The position numbers and the translations under genes were made by a program. Source: Gephyromycinifex aptenodytis (GTDB lineage Bacteria > Actinomycetota > Actinomycetes > Actinomycetales > Dermatophilaceae). From it: 64,000 bases of DNA. The stretch covers positions 1,736,001 through 1,800,000 of the forward strand of contig NZ_CP051155.1 of the NCBI RefSeq assembly GCF_012277275.1, read 5' to 3'. The notes under the pieces were generated by a model. The model had not been told where the DNA came from. It made no database searches and saw only the letters and a list, made by a program, of their open reading frames with translations. The first letter of the stretch is position 1. Each line of letters opens with the position of its first letter. This document shows positions 9,223 to 18,773 of the stretch, one piece after another.

Positions 9223-11004
9223 TCAGCCCCAGATGAGCCCCTTGGCGGGGTCCTCCAGGACTGCGGCGACGTCGGCGATGAACCGACTGCCCAGATCGCC
9301 GTCCACCAGGCGGTGGTCGAAACTCAACCCGAGCTGGGTGACCCAGCGCGGCTGGATCGTCTCGGTGCCATCGGCCGCGGTGACGACCCACGGCATCCGG
9401 CGCACCGCGCCGAAGCAGAGGATGGCTGCCTCACCGGGGTTGATGATCGGCGTACCGGTGTCGACACCGAAGACCCCGACGTTGGTGATGGTGATGCTCC
9501 CACCGGACATGTCGCCCGGTTGGGTCCGACCCGCGCGGGCCGTCTCCACCAGCGAACCCATCGCCTCAGCGAGCTGACGCAGGTTCATCGCGTCAGCGTC
9601 CTTGATGTTCGGCACGATGAGGCCGCGTGGGGTAGCGGCGGCGATGCCCAGGTTGACGTAGTTCTTCTGGACGATCTCTTGGCTCGCCTCGTCCCAGGTG
9701 GCGTTGATCCCCGGGTTGCGTTTGCAGGCCAGCAGCACCGCCTTGGCCACCACCAACAGTGGGGTCACCTTGACGTCGCGGAACTCCCGGTCGGTTTTGA
9801 GCCGCTCGATGAGTTCCATCGTCGCCGAGATATCCAAGGTGATGAACTCGGTGACGTGCGGTGCGGTGAACGCGCTCGCACTCATGGCCTGCGCCGTCAT
9901 CTTGCGCACCCCCTTGATCGGGATGCGCGTCTCCCGCTCCCCTGCCCGGGGAGCTGCTGCGCCAGCAGCCGGGGCAGCGGCCACGGGTGGCTGCTGCTCG
10001 TTCTGGGCAGGGCTTTCACCTGCACCGGAGAGGAAGGCTTCGACGTCGGCGCGGGTGATGATGCCGTTTTTACCGGTCCCTGGCACCTGTGCCAGGTCGA
10101 TGCCGTTGTCTTTGGCGAACTTACGAACCGGAGGCTTGGCCAACGGCCGCCCAGCCGTGGGCGATGCCGGTGCCGGTTCAGCCGTGGGCGCAGGCGCCGG
10201 CGTGGGTGCCGGCTCAGTTTTCGGCGCGGCAGGTTCCGCCGAGGCCGCAGGCGCTGGGGCTGCGCGGCGGCGACGCCGCGACGTGGAACCGGCAATCTCG
10301 CCGTAGCCGACGAGGTTCGGTTCCCGCTTGGCGGCAGGCTCGTCCGGTTCGGCTGCCTGGGCCGGCGCAGCCGCCCCAGCTACCGCGACGGCGATGATCG
10401 GGGTACCGATCTCGACCTCGACGCCCTCCTCCACAAGCAGCTCGGTGACAGTGCCTTCCCACGGGATAGGCAGCTCCACCAGCGACTTACTCGTCTCGAT
10501 CTCGACAACGATCTGGTTGACCTTCACCGCATCACCGGGTGCGACCTTCCAGGCGATGATCGTGGCCTCGGTCAGGCCCTCCCCCGGGTCCGGGAGCAGG
10601 AACCGTTGCACTCCGGCGGCGCTGCCGGGTGAATCCACAACTCGGGATTCCGAACCGGGAACCTCGGCGCCGTCGTCGGCAGCCCCGGCCATCAGCCCCG
10701 CAACGGCGGCTTCCGGGGTAGCACCCGCGTTGGGGTCGCCGGAGATTGGATCGTCCGCTGCACCGGCGACCTCGACGGCGATGATCGGGGTGCCGATCTC
10801 GACCTCGGTGCCCTCGGCGACGAGCAGTTCGGTGACGGTGCCCTCCCACGGGATCGGCAACTCCACCAGCGACTTACTCGTCTCGATCTCGACAACGATC
10901 TGGTTGACCTTCACCGTGTCCCCTGGCTTGACCCGCCAGGAGATGATCTCGGCCTCGGTCAGGCCCTCACCCGGGTCGGGGAGGTTGAAACGCTTGACTC
11001 CCAT
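9223..11004 (-). CDS. bkdC: Dihydrolipoamide acyltransferase E2 of a branched-chain 2-oxo acid dehydrogenase, two lipoyl domains
   Basis: 593-residue E2 core of a 2-oxo acid dehydrogenase complex. Two lipoyl domains (about 1-80 and 133-211) each have the lipoylated Lys in ETSKSLVELP. An E1/E3-binding domain is at about 286-325 (PVRKFAKDNGIDLAQVPGTG). The acyltransferase domain from about 355 has active-site His and Asp in SFDHRLVDGD. Linkers are Ala/Pro/Glu rich. AAGGAA precedes the ATG, and it follows bkdB after 12 nt, ending the bkdA-B-C operon. With a split alpha/beta E1 in an actinobacterium, branched-chain oxo acids are the likelier substrate than pyruvate. The two lipoyl domains are nearly identical even in DNA. 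No E3 gene is present in the window. Confidence 0.9.
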   Translation of the reverse strand: MGVKRFNLPDPGEGLTEAEIISWRVKPGDTVKVNQIVVEIETSKSLVELPIPWEGTVTELLVAEGTEVEIGTPIIAVEVAGAADDPISGDPNAGATPEAAVAGLMAGAADDGAEVPGSESRVVDSPGSAAGVQRFLLPDPGEGLTEATIIAWKVAPGDAVKVNQIVVEIETSKSLVELPIPWEGTVTELLVEEGVEVEIGTPIIAVAVAGAAAPAQAAEPDEPAAKREPNLVGYGEIAGSTSRRRRRAAPAPAASAEPAAPKTEPAPTPAPAPTAEPAPASPTAGRPLAKPPVRKFAKDNGIDLAQVPGTGKNGIITRADVEAFLSGAGESPAQNEQQPPVAAAPAAGAAAPRAGERETRIPIKGVRKMTAQAMSASAFTAPHVTEFITLDISATMELIERLKTDREFRDVKVTPLLVVAKAVLLACKRNPGINATWDEASQEIVQKNYVNLGIAAATPRGLIVPNIKDADAMNLRQLAEAMGSLVETARAGRTQPGDMSGGSITITNVGVFGVDTGTPIINPGEAAILCFGAVRRMPWVVTAADGTETIQPRWVTQLGLSFDHRLVDGDLGSRFIADVAAVLEDPAKGLIWG

Positions 11005-11016
11005 AACGATTCCTTC

Positions 11017-12003
11017 TCAGTACGCCAGGGCGCGGTCAACGCCGTCGAGGATGCGGTCCAGGTCGGGCAGGTGCAACGCCTCAAGCTTGCTCGGCGGGTA
11101 GGGAATCGAGTAGCCGGTGACCCGGATGACCGGGGATTCCAGGTGGTAGAAGCAGTGCTGCTGCACCTGGGCGGCGATCTCGGCGCCGAAGCCGAGGAAA
11201 CCGCTGGCCTCGTGCGCGACGACCAGGCGCCCGGTCTTCTTCACCGAGGTGAAGATCGCCTGCGAATCCAGCGGGTTGAGTCCGCGCAGCTCCACCACTT
11301 CGAGGCTGCGGCCCTCTTCCTCGGCCGCGGCGGCAGCCTGCAGGGCGGTCTTGATCATCGGCCCCCAGGCCACCAGCGTCACGTCGCTGCCTTCACGGCG
11401 CACGACGGCCTCTTCCATGCCGCGCGGCGCGCTCGCCGCGTCGAGGTCGACCTCGGCCTTGTCGTGGTACCGGCGCTTGGGTTCGAAGAACATCACCGGG
11501 TCGTCGCTGGCGATGGCCTGCTGGATCATCCAGTAGGAGTCTTCGGCGTTGCTGCAGGTGACGACGCGCAGCCCTGCGCTGTGCAGGAAGTACGCCTCGT
11601 TGCTCTCGCTGTGGTGCTCCACCGCCCCGATACCACCGCCGTAGGGCACCCGCACGACGATGGGCAGCTTGATGAGCCCTTCGGAGCGGGCGTGCATCTT
11701 GGCGAGTTGGCTGGTGATGTGGTCGAACGCCGGGTAGATGAACCCGTCGAACTGGATCTCCACGATCGGGCGATAGCCGCGCAGCGCAAGCCCGATCGCG
11801 GTGCCCGCGATGCCGGACTCGGCCAGCGGGGTGTCGATGACCCGCTCCTCACCGAAGTCCTTCTGCAGGTGTTCGGTGACCCGGAACACGCCGCCGAGCT
11901 TGCCGACGTCCTCGCCCATGACGAGCACCTTCGGGTCGGCCTCCATCGCGCGGCGCATGCCGGCGTTGATGCCCTTGGCCAGGGTGATCTTGGTGGTTGC
12001 CAT
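11017..12003 (-). CDS. bkdB: 2-oxo acid dehydrogenase E1 component, beta subunit
   Basis: 328 residues of the transketolase-like beta subunit that pairs with the E1 alpha subunit encoded just upstream and forms half of the thiamine diphosphate site. Visible signatures are VLVMGEDVGKLGGVFRVT near the N-terminus (with the Glu that activates the cofactor), DTPLAESGIAGTAIGLALRG and EIQFDGFIYPAFDHI. I prefer the ATG at 12003, preceded by GGTGAG. A GTG at 12012 overlapping the bkdA stop as GTGA is an alternative giving three more residues. Either way the two genes are translationally coupled. Confidence 0.9.
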   Translation of the reverse strand: MATTKITLAKGINAGMRRAMEADPKVLVMGEDVGKLGGVFRVTEHLQKDFGEERVIDTPLAESGIAGTAIGLALRGYRPIVEIQFDGFIYPAFDHITSQLAKMHARSEGLIKLPIVVRVPYGGGIGAVEHHSESNEAYFLHSAGLRVVTCSNAEDSYWMIQQAIASDDPVMFFEPKRRYHDKAEVDLDAASAPRGMEEAVVRREGSDVTLVAWGPMIKTALQAAAAAEEEGRSLEVVELRGLNPLDSQAIFTSVKKTGRLVVAHEASGFLGFGAEIAAQVQQHCFYHLESPVIRVTGYSIPYPPSKLEALHLPDLDRILDGVDRALAY

Positions 12004-12008
12004 GATGC

Positions 12009-13217
12009 TCACTCACCCTCGCTCTCGAAGCTGGCTTGGTAGGCGTAGAACTCCTGAGCCTCGGCTTCCAGGCCGGGGTGGGGGTCGACGTAGGTGTGCT
12101 CGAAGAGCAACGACTGCGGCGGATCGGGCATCTCTTCGACACCCTTGCGGATCTTGACGGCCAACTCGTCGGCTTCGCGTTCCACCTCGGTGAAGAACGA
12201 CTCCTCGGTCTCGTGCAGCGAGAGCAGGAAGCGCTTGAGGCGGCTGAGCGGGTCACGCTCGCGCCACAATTCCACCTCGGCGGAGTCGCGGTACTTCGTC
12301 GGGTCATCGGAGGTGGTGTGGGCACCCATCCGGTAGGTGTAGGCCTCGATGAGGAAGGGGCCCTGGCCGCTGCGCGCGTGCTCCAGGGCGTGCTGCGAAA
12401 CGGCGTAGCAGGCGAGCACATCGTTGCCGTCGACCCGCACGCCGGGGAAACCGAAGCCGCTGGCCCGCTCGTACAGCGGGTTGCGGGTCTGTTTGACGTT
12501 GGGCTCGGAGATCGCCCACTGGTTGTTCTGGCAGTAGAAGACCACCGGCGCCTGGTTGACGGCGGCGAAGACGAAGGCCTCCATGATGTCGCCCTGGGCG
12601 GTTGCGCCGTCACCGAAGAAGGCGACCGCGGCGGTGTCGCGCTCGGGGTCACCGGTGCCGTAGTCGCCGTCACGCTGCACCCCCATGGCGTAGCCGACCG
12701 CGTGCAGGGCGTTGTTGCCGATGACGATCGTGTACAGGTGGAAGTTCTTCTCCTTGGGATCCCAGCCGCCGTGGCTGACACCCCGGTACATGCCCATGAT
12801 GTGCAGCGGGTCGATGTCCTTGCACCAGGCCACCCCGTGCTCGCGGTAGGCCGGGAAGGCGTGGTCCTGGGGACGCATCGCGCGGCCGATACCGATCTGC
12901 GCAGCCTCCTGGCCGAGCAGGCCCGGCCACAGACCGAGTTGTCCCTGGCGTTGCAGGGCGGTTCCTTCGTTGTCCAGGCGACGGATGAGGGCCATGTCGC
13001 GGTACAGGCGACGGCCGTCCTCCTCCGTCAAGGCATCGACGTACGGGTCGTAGGGCAGGTTGACCTCGTTGCGGATCCGCTGTCCGTCTTTATCGATGAA
13101 GCGGACTGCCTCGGGGCCCCCATCGAACTTCCCGTCGCCGACGAAACTCACGTGGTGGTGCACACCGTCGACGTCGGGGTCGGGGTTGAACGCTCGGGCA
13201 ACTTCGTCGTTGCTCAT
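12009..13217 (-). CDS. bkdA: 2-oxo acid dehydrogenase E1 component, alpha subunit
   Basis: 402 residues. It decarboxylates branched-chain 2-oxo acids with thiamine diphosphate and passes the acyl group to lipoyl-E2. The cofactor motif starts at FFGDGATAQGD (about residue 199) and closes with the Asn pair in YCQNNQWAIS. The phosphorylation-loop region YRMGAHTTSDDPTKYR is also typical. The ATG at 13217 is preceded by AAGGAG with 8-nt spacing. It is the first gene of bkdA-B-C. The leader upstream has a 9-bp GC-rich hairpin at 13265-13295 whose role is unknown. Confidence 0.92.
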   Translation of the reverse strand: MSNDEVARAFNPDPDVDGVHHHVSFVGDGKFDGGPEAVRFIDKDGQRIRNEVNLPYDPYVDALTEEDGRRLYRDMALIRRLDNEGTALQRQGQLGLWPGLLGQEAAQIGIGRAMRPQDHAFPAYREHGVAWCKDIDPLHIMGMYRGVSHGGWDPKEKNFHLYTIVIGNNALHAVGYAMGVQRDGDYGTGDPERDTAAVAFFGDGATAQGDIMEAFVFAAVNQAPVVFYCQNNQWAISEPNVKQTRNPLYERASGFGFPGVRVDGNDVLACYAVSQHALEHARSGQGPFLIEAYTYRMGAHTTSDDPTKYRDSAEVELWRERDPLSRLKRFLLSLHETEESFFTEVEREADELAVKIRKGVEEMPDPPQSLLFEHTYVDPHPGLEAEAQEFYAYQASFESEGE

Positions 13218-13462
13218 ACACGCACTCCTTGCTTTGGACGGATCAGGGTGACTGTCCGCATGTTCACGCCGCCTGCCGCGCCGGCCGGCGGCGTGTGACA
13301 GGGCAGGCACCCGCCCGGCGGTGGACGGGCGCGTCAGGATGACGGTAGCCGATGCGCTGGCCGCTCACAGCAGCATCGGCTTGGGCGCAATAGGGCAAAA
13401 ATCGTTCCAGGCGACACCACCCAGGCAGCGAAGGTCGGGCCGGGGTGCGCCGATAGGTCACT

Positions 13463-14023
13463 GTGGACTCTGTGCAGCGACCCCCGGCCGGCCGGGACAG
13501 GTGGATCACGGAGACCTTCGGCTTCAAGGCGTTTGCGCTGGCAGTCACGGCCGGGTTGGCCTCGGCACTGTGGCTGAGTCTGCTCCTGGCCACCATCGGC
13601 GCAGTCGGCACCCTCACCGCCCCGACCACCGTTGCGGCCCGGGTGATCTCCTGCCCGAGTGGCCTTCTCGAACCCCCGTGCACGGTGGAGTTCACCAGCT
13701 CAGCAGGTCAGCGGAGCCATCGGGAGCTGGAGCGCGCCAACCTGGTCGGGCTCAGCCAAGGCCAGCAGGTGTCGTTGGCGCTGGACGCGGACGGCACGGT
13801 CAACGTCGCCGGTTGGCGGCCCTGGCTCGACGTTGCGATCCTGGCGGGTCTGGCCGTGAGCATCACGCTGTGGTCCATCCGGCATCTGGCCGCAGTACTG
13901 CAACATGGGGCGCCCCGCGACGCACTTCCGCTGCGTGACCTGGCTCCGTTCCCGACGCCGTCACCACCACAGCCGCAGCCGCGCGCCCGCAGCGACCGCT
14001 TCCCGCGACGCCACCGACACTGA
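13463..14023 (+). CDS. Hypothetical two-helix membrane protein
   Basis: 186 residues from a GTG start with no strong ribosome binding site. Helix 1 is about 24-53 (FALAVTAGLASALWLSLLLA), and an extracytoplasmic segment of about 70 residues holds two Cys (ISCPSGLLEPPC) that could form a disulphide. Helix 2 is about 121-141, followed by a basic Pro-rich cytoplasmic tail. The layout recalls DUF3592-type proteins but I cannot assign a family firmly. It lies between bkdA (divergent) and hisC (convergent, 49 nt away). An opposite-strand frame at 13264-13695 looks less protein-like. Confidence 0.5.
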   Translation: MDSVQRPPAGRDRWITETFGFKAFALAVTAGLASALWLSLLLATIGAVGTLTAPTTVAARVISCPSGLLEPPCTVEFTSSAGQRSHRELERANLVGLSQGQQVSLALDADGTVNVAGWRPWLDVAILAGLAVSITLWSIRHLAAVLQHGAPRDALPLRDLAPFPTPSPPQPQPRARSDRFPRRHRH

Positions 14024-14072
14024 CCCGGTGCACTGCCCGCCCCGGCGGGAGGCGAGCAGCGAACCGGCGAAC

Positions 14073-15221
14073 TCAGCCGAGCTGGGAGCGGAAAGCGCCG
14101 GCCACCCGCAGCAGCCGTTCGTTGGCTTCGGGGGCATCGATGGAGCAGCGCACGCCTTCACCCTCGAACGCCCGCACCGACAGACCCTCTGCTTCGGCGG
14201 CAGCAGCGAACGCACTGGCGTGCTCGCGAAGCGGCAGCCAGACGAAGTTGGCCTGCGTATGCGGAACGTCCCAACCCTGAGCAACGAGTTCGGCCGCGAG
14301 CCGCTCCCGTTCTGCCACCAAGGTCGCGACCCGCTCCAGCAGTTCATCGCGCGCGTCCAGACTCGCGATCGCCGCCCGGCTGGCCATGTCGCTCACGCCG
14401 AACGGGAGCACGCATTTGCGCAGCACGTCCGCCACCGGCGGGTGAGCGATGGCGTAACCGACCCGCATCCCGGCCAACCCGTAGGCCTTGCTGAAGGTGC
14501 GCAACACGACCAGGTTTGGGTGATCGCGGTAGAACTCCAGGCCGTCGGGGCGATCCTCGTCGGTGCAGAACTCCACGTAGGCCTCGTCCAGGACGACGAG
14601 AACATGCGGGGGAACCTGGGCCAGGAAGTCCTCGAGTTCCCGGGCGCTGATCGCCGTCCCGGTGGGGTTGTTCGGGTTGCACACCAGGATCAGGCGGGTG
14701 TTGGCGGTGATGGCCTCTGCCATGGCCGGCAGGTCGTGGCCCTCCCCCGCCGTCAGCGGCACCTGAACAGATCGCGCCCCGGAGAGGGCGACGAGAATGG
14801 GGTAGGCCTCGAAACTGCGCCAGGCGTAGATGACCTCATCGCCGGCCTCACAGGTGGCTGTCACCAGATAGCCCAGCACCCCCGTGCTTCCGGTGCCCGT
14901 GACGATCTCTTGCGGGCTCACCCCGACGTGCTCGGCGATCCGTGCCCGCAGCGCGGTGGTGGCCATATCCGGGTAGCGGTTCATCTCGGCTGCCGCTGCG
15001 GCGACGACCTCCACCACCCCCGGCAGCGGCGGGAACGGGTTCTCGTTGCTGCTCATCTTGTAAGGGGTGACGCCCTCCACGCGCGTCGGCGGCTTGCCCG
15101 GCTTGTAGGCGGGCACCACGTGCAGCGCGTCTCGGGTGCGCACACGCGCAACCTGCGGCGGCTGCTCGCCGCCGGTGGTACTGCGAAGGGCGGATTCAGC
15201 GAGGCGGGGATCACCGGTCAT
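14073..15221 (-). CDS. hisC: Histidinol-phosphate / aromatic aminotransferase (HisC/Pat type)
   Basis: 382-residue class I/II PLP aminotransferase. [13 protein letters not shown] near the N-terminus, CNPNNPTGT, the Asp in [10 protein letters not shown], the PLP lysine in [16 protein letters not shown] and the C-terminal [12 protein letters not shown] region match HisC. It stands alone with no other his genes, so it may be the HisC2/Pat form that acts on phenylpyruvate as well as imidazole-acetol phosphate; sequence alone does not settle this. The ATG at 15221 lies 30 nt after the stop of the CPBP protease gene upstream on the same strand. Confidence 0.88.
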   Translation of the reverse strand: MTGDPRLAESALRSTTGGEQPPQVARVRTRDALHVVPAYKPGKPPTRVEGVTPYKMSSNENPFPPLPGVVEVVAAAAAEMNRYPDMATTALRARIAEHVGVSPQEIVTGTGSTGVLGYLVTATCEAGDEVIYAWRSFEAYPILVALSGARSVQVPLTAGEGHDLPAMAEAITANTRLILVCNPNNPTGTAISARELEDFLAQVPPHVLVVLDEAYVEFCTDEDRPDGLEFYRDHPNLVVLRTFSKAYGLAGMRVGYAIAHPPVADVLRKCVLPFGVSDMASRAAIASLDARDELLERVATLVAERERLAAELVAQGWDVPHTQANFVWLPLREHASAFAAAAEAEGLSVRAFEGEGVRCSIDAPEANERLLRVAGAFRSQLG

Positions 15222-15251
15222 GGAACCTCACTGTAGGTGCACCGGGCGGCC

Positions 15252-16232
15252 CTAGACAGTGGTTGCCGAGTCCGTATCGGTTGCCGGGGCACCGACCACG
15301 CAGGAGATACCGGCCCTGCGCGCCTGATGCAACACCAGGATCACGGCCAGGGCCGACATGAAAACCGAAACCCCGGCGGAGAGCGGGTCGCCGGTCGAGT
15401 CGGTGTCGATGAGGCTGTCGGCGGTGGCACCGGTGAGCGCGCCGAGCATCCCGATGACGACGTTGTTGGCCACGTGCAGGGCGACGGCTGCCTCCAGGCC
15501 GCCGGTGCGCCAGATGAGGATCACACAGGCGGTCGCCATGGCGCCCAGATCGAGCAGGATCCACGGGTCTGCGGAGCCGTGCGCGGCGGCGAACAGGGCG
15601 GTGGAGATCAGCGCCGGGATGATCAGCGCCAGCCAGCGGTTGCTGAACCAGGATCCGAGCGAGGTGAGCAACCATCCGCGGAACAGGTACTCCTCGCCGG
15701 CGGCTTGCAGCGGGGTCACGAACAGCGCCAACAGCGCGAACCAGTACCAGTCGGCCGCGCGGGTGCCCGGGTCTGCGCCGTCGATCCACCACGAGATCCC
15801 GACGTAGAGGATCCACACCGGGACCAGCACGAGCAGACAGCGCCCCAGCCAGGCCCACCGCACCCGCCCGGCAACCGAGTGCATCCACCGCGCCGGCATC
15901 CAATGCCCGACCCGCACGGCGACGAGGGCCACCACCGCCAGGGACGCCAGCCAGATATCGAGTACCAGGAAACCCATCGCCGTGATGGAGTCTTCCTCGA
16001 GCCAGCTCGAGGCCGTCGCCCACGGGTCGGGTGTTCCGGCGGCCCACGCAACCAGCGCGATTACCGGCATGCTGAGCAGCAGCACGACGAAGATCCCCAG
16101 GCAGACCATGAAAATCGACAGCAGCGGCTTCCACCATCGGTGCGCCGGAGTGCGCAGAACCTGCTGGTACTGCGCCCCGGGAACAGGCCGAGTACGCCAG
16201 GCCCGGCTCGCCTGGGTGTCGCGCGTCTTCAT
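15252..16232 (-). CDS. CPBP-family intramembrane metalloprotease
   Basis: 326-residue protein with about eight helices and the full CPBP (ABI/CAAX protease-like) signature: EE and R in AAGEEYLFRGWLL (about 187-199), His in ALFAAAHGSADPW, and HVANN in the last motif. Such proteases cleave within the membrane; in bacteria they serve in bacteriocin self-protection or unknown processing. AGGAGAG precedes the ATG at 16232. A long basic cytoplasmic N-terminus precedes helix 1. The holin-like gene starts divergently 230 nt away. The target is unknown. Confidence 0.85.
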   Translation of the reverse strand: MKTRDTQASRAWRTRPVPGAQYQQVLRTPAHRWWKPLLSIFMVCLGIFVVLLLSMPVIALVAWAAGTPDPWATASSWLEEDSITAMGFLVLDIWLASLAVVALVAVRVGHWMPARWMHSVAGRVRWAWLGRCLLVLVPVWILYVGISWWIDGADPGTRAADWYWFALLALFVTPLQAAGEEYLFRGWLLTSLGSWFSNRWLALIIPALISTALFAAAHGSADPWILLDLGAMATACVILIWRTGGLEAAVALHVANNVVIGMLGALTGATADSLIDTDSTGDPLSAGVSVFMSALAVILVLHQARRAGISCVVGAPATDTDSATTV

Positions 16233-16462
16233 TTGCTGCTCTCCTGTCAGCCCGGCGGCAGAACCGCCAGGTGGCGGAAGCAACGGTGGCGGCGGTGAGC
16301 TCTTCATATGTTCAGAGTGCGGCATCACCCCAGGCACCGACATCCTGCTGAAGTCGAGAGCCGTTCAGACCATCGACCCTGGGCTCTACGCTGCTGCGCC
16401 CGCGACACCCCTGCCAAGACCGCGGACACCCCTGCTCGGTGCGTTCCTGCCACGATGGGGCT

Positions 16463-16843
16463 ATGACCGGCTTCGTCCTGCGTACCCTCGTCACTTCTCT
16501 CGCGCTGTGGGTGACGGCCCTCGTCCTACCGGGAATCGCCCTTGGCGAATCCACCAGCGGCACTGACCGCATCTTCACCGTGGTGCTCGTCGCCTGCCTC
16601 TTCGGTCTGCTCAACAGCCTGGTGAAGCCGATCCTGCAGCTCTTCGGGTTTCCGCTGATCGTGCTGTCGCTGGGCTTGTTCTTGGTAGTGATCAACGCCC
16701 TCATGCTGATGCTGACAAGTTGGGTAGCGACCCGTTTCGGGCTCGACTTCTCCGTCGCCGGGTTCGGCTCCGCCCTGATCGGTGCGGTGATGGTCTCGCT
16801 CGTCTCCTGGGCGCTCGGGCTGATCACGGGTACCCGTTCCTGA
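16463..16843 (+). CDS. Phage-holin-4-2-family (YvlD-like) membrane protein
   Basis: 126 residues with four hydrophobic helices: TLVTSLALWVTALVLPGI, TVVLVACLFGLLNSLVKPIL, PLIVLSLGLFLVVINALMLM and GFGSALIGAVMVSLVSWALG. The NSLVKPIL segment and overall pattern match the family loosely named phage holin 4-2, which is chromosomal and not tied to a prophage here. The ATG at 16463 follows a weak GGGG. Some relatives respond to envelope stress, but no function is established. Confidence 0.75.
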   Translation: MTGFVLRTLVTSLALWVTALVLPGIALGESTSGTDRIFTVVLVACLFGLLNSLVKPILQLFGFPLIVLSLGLFLVVINALMLMLTSWVATRFGLDFSVAGFGSALIGAVMVSLVSWALGLITGTRS

Positions 16844-17158
16844 AATGAGGCCGTGGGGACCTGCGTTCACCGCGAGCGTGCGGGAACCGTCGCGGGCCCC
16901 GGCAGAGACACCGCCGCCGTTTCTGAGCCGTTGACCCCAGCGCCCCGCTGAGGCATGAGCGCCGTTAGGAACCGGGACAACACGGAGCGCTGCCCTCCGA
17001 CGCGACCGGCCGGGGCCGAGTTCTCCTGGACCGCGGCGCCTCCGCAGCGTGGCACCAGAGGGTAGGGCCGCGCGGCATCGTCCTCGTACTTGCTGAGCCG
17101 TGAATCCCGCTGGGTTCGGCTCGTGGGCCGGCAGCGCCGTGTCCGGCCCCGCCCACGC
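16844..17158. other. Intergenic stretch, no gene seen
   Basis: 315 nt between the convergent holin-like gene and the transglycosylase-like pseudoenzyme gene. The open frames here only continue the Arg/Pro-rich shadow of the neighbouring gene. I see no clear hairpin or RNA gene. Confidence 0.5.
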
Positions 17159-18664
17159 TCAGGACTGGTCGGCGCCCGGGGTTGCTGCTTCGGCGCTCGG
17201 AAGTCGTTCGCCGACCGGAGCTTGCGGGGCGGGCACGACCCGGCGCGCTGCAGGTGCCTGATCGATCGCGGGTGCCGGCGGCACCTCGGGGGCCTCTTGC
17301 GCCGGCGGCGCGGGGACGCGGGGCGGCGCTGGCTGCACCGGCGCAGGCTCAACCGGTTGTACGGGTTGTACCGGTGGGGCTGGTTCGACCGGTTGCGCCG
17401 GCTCAGTGGGCTTGGGCGCAGGAGCGTCCGGCACCTTCTGGGGCGGCGGATCGCTCGGGCGCACCGCGGGCCGGGACGGGGCAGGCGCGGGCGGGAGCGC
17501 TGGCGCCGGGGCTGGTGTGGGGTGGGCCGGCTGGGAGGGACGGGCCGGTGGCACAGGCTGGGCCGGCGCAGCCGTCGGGCGGCCCGGGGCCGCAGTCGGG
17601 CGGGCCGGGGCCGCAGTGGGACGCGGCGCTACGCTCGGGCGGGCCGTGATCGGTGGTGCCGGGACACCGGCCGGGGGTGCAGTTGAGGCCTGAGTGTTCG
17701 TCGGCACGGTCGTGTAGCGCGGGGTATCGCTGGTCGGCGGCGCCGTCGTCGGTGCCGGCACTGGCGCGCCCGGCGCCGCCGCCGATGGCATGGCAGAGGG
17801 CGAGGCGGAGGCAACCGCGCTCGGTGAGCCGTCGCCGAGAACGCGCTGGTAGTACGCGCCCCAGGCGAGGACATCGCTGGCATCACGAAGTTGCGGCTTG
17901 ACCGTGAGAACCGCCTTGGCCAGCGGTTTGGGCTTGCTCAGATCTCCCCCGGCTGCGCACAGGACGGAGCCGAGGGTGCGAGCGGCGTCGTCGATGTTGT
18001 GCACGTCGGCCACGCCGTCGCTGTTACCGTCCACGCCCAGGGAGGACCAGGTGGCGGGAAGGATGAGCATGGGCCCGACGCCCCGGTCGAAGCTGAGGTC
18101 GCCATCGAGCTGGCCCTTGTCGGTGTCGCGCACGATGGAGGTGCCGATCAGGTTCCCATCGAGGCGGGGCCCCAAGATGCGCACCGTCGTGGCGCCTGCG
18201 GTATCCACCTGTCCACCTGCGGCGTGGTCGGAGGCAACCTTGCCGGCGCCGGCCAGCAACCACCAGGGCAGATGACAGCCCGGTTCGGCGGCGGCGAGTT
18301 GCTCCTCGCTGCTGCGGTATGCCTGCAGCACCCGGGCCGGGATCAGCGCCTCGGGAGCTACCTGCGAGGTGATCCCAGCCGGGTCGGGCAGGCTTGCAGC
18401 CAGCGCCTGCTCGGCGACCGGGCGCAGCGAAGCGATGTCGTCCTCGGAAACCTCCCCAGATTTGCCTGAGGACGCGACGAACTGCGCCGAGACATGTTCA
18501 GCTTCGGCCTGCTGCTGGGACTCGCGGGAAATCGCCACGACGCCGAGGACCCCTGCAGCGACAACCAAAGCTGCCGCGACTGCGATACCGACCGTTTTAC
18601 GGCTGGAACGCCCCCCTGCGTCGTCGTGGACGTCGTACCCCGCATCATCGAAATGACGGTTCAC
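17159..18664 (-). CDS. Membrane-anchored lytic-transglycosylase-like protein lacking the catalytic Glu (predicted pseudoenzyme)
   Basis: 501 residues: acidic cytoplasmic head, one helix (about 25-46), a transglycosylase-like domain (about 95-270), then about 200 residues of Pro/Ala/Thr-rich extracellular tail. It aligns along the whole domain with the neighbour at 18774-20306 (IPARVLQAYRSSEEQLAAAEPGC, NIDDAARTLGSVLCAAGG). Where the neighbour has the active-site IGRIESGHAAGG, this protein reads AGKVASDHAAGG, so the catalytic Glu is Ala. The GPMQFLPGTW and AYNNS motifs are also altered (GPMLILPATW, TVKPQ). It probably binds peptidoglycan without cutting it. GTG start. It lies 109 nt downstream of its paralogue. 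Confidence 0.8.
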   Translation of the reverse strand: MNRHFDDAGYDVHDDAGGRSSRKTVGIAVAAALVVAAGVLGVVAISRESQQQAEAEHVSAQFVASSGKSGEVSEDDIASLRPVAEQALAASLPDPAGITSQVAPEALIPARVLQAYRSSEEQLAAAEPGCHLPWWLLAGAGKVASDHAAGGQVDTAGATTVRILGPRLDGNLIGTSIVRDTDKGQLDGDLSFDRGVGPMLILPATWSSLGVDGNSDGVADVHNIDDAARTLGSVLCAAGGDLSKPKPLAKAVLTVKPQLRDASDVLAWGAYYQRVLGDGSPSAVASASPSAMPSAAAPGAPVPAPTTAPPTSDTPRYTTVPTNTQASTAPPAGVPAPPITARPSVAPRPTAAPARPTAAPGRPTAAPAQPVPPARPSQPAHPTPAPAPALPPAPAPSRPAVRPSDPPPQKVPDAPAPKPTEPAQPVEPAPPVQPVQPVEPAPVQPAPPRVPAPPAQEAPEVPPAPAIDQAPAARRVVPAPQAPVGERLPSAEAATPGADQS

Positions 18665-18773
18665 GGTGGACTCTCACGAACTTAGACGCGTGTTCAACGC
18701 GGCCAGGCTAGCACCTACCCTCAGCGCTGCCTACGACTTCAAAGACGGGGGTATTCAAGGTGTTTCGTGGAAG

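Noticed and set aside
13264-13695. Minus-strand frame opposite the two-helix membrane protein
   Set aside because: No helices, motifs or start site; the plus-strand product has a coherent membrane layout.
16463-16843. Prophage remnant suggested by the holin-like protein
   Set aside because: The family name is misleading; the neighbours are chromosomal and no integrase, terminase or other phage gene is present.
16867-17352. Arg/Pro-rich frame beyond the pseudoenzyme gene
   Set aside because: It overlaps the Pro-rich tail in another frame and has no ribosome binding site.
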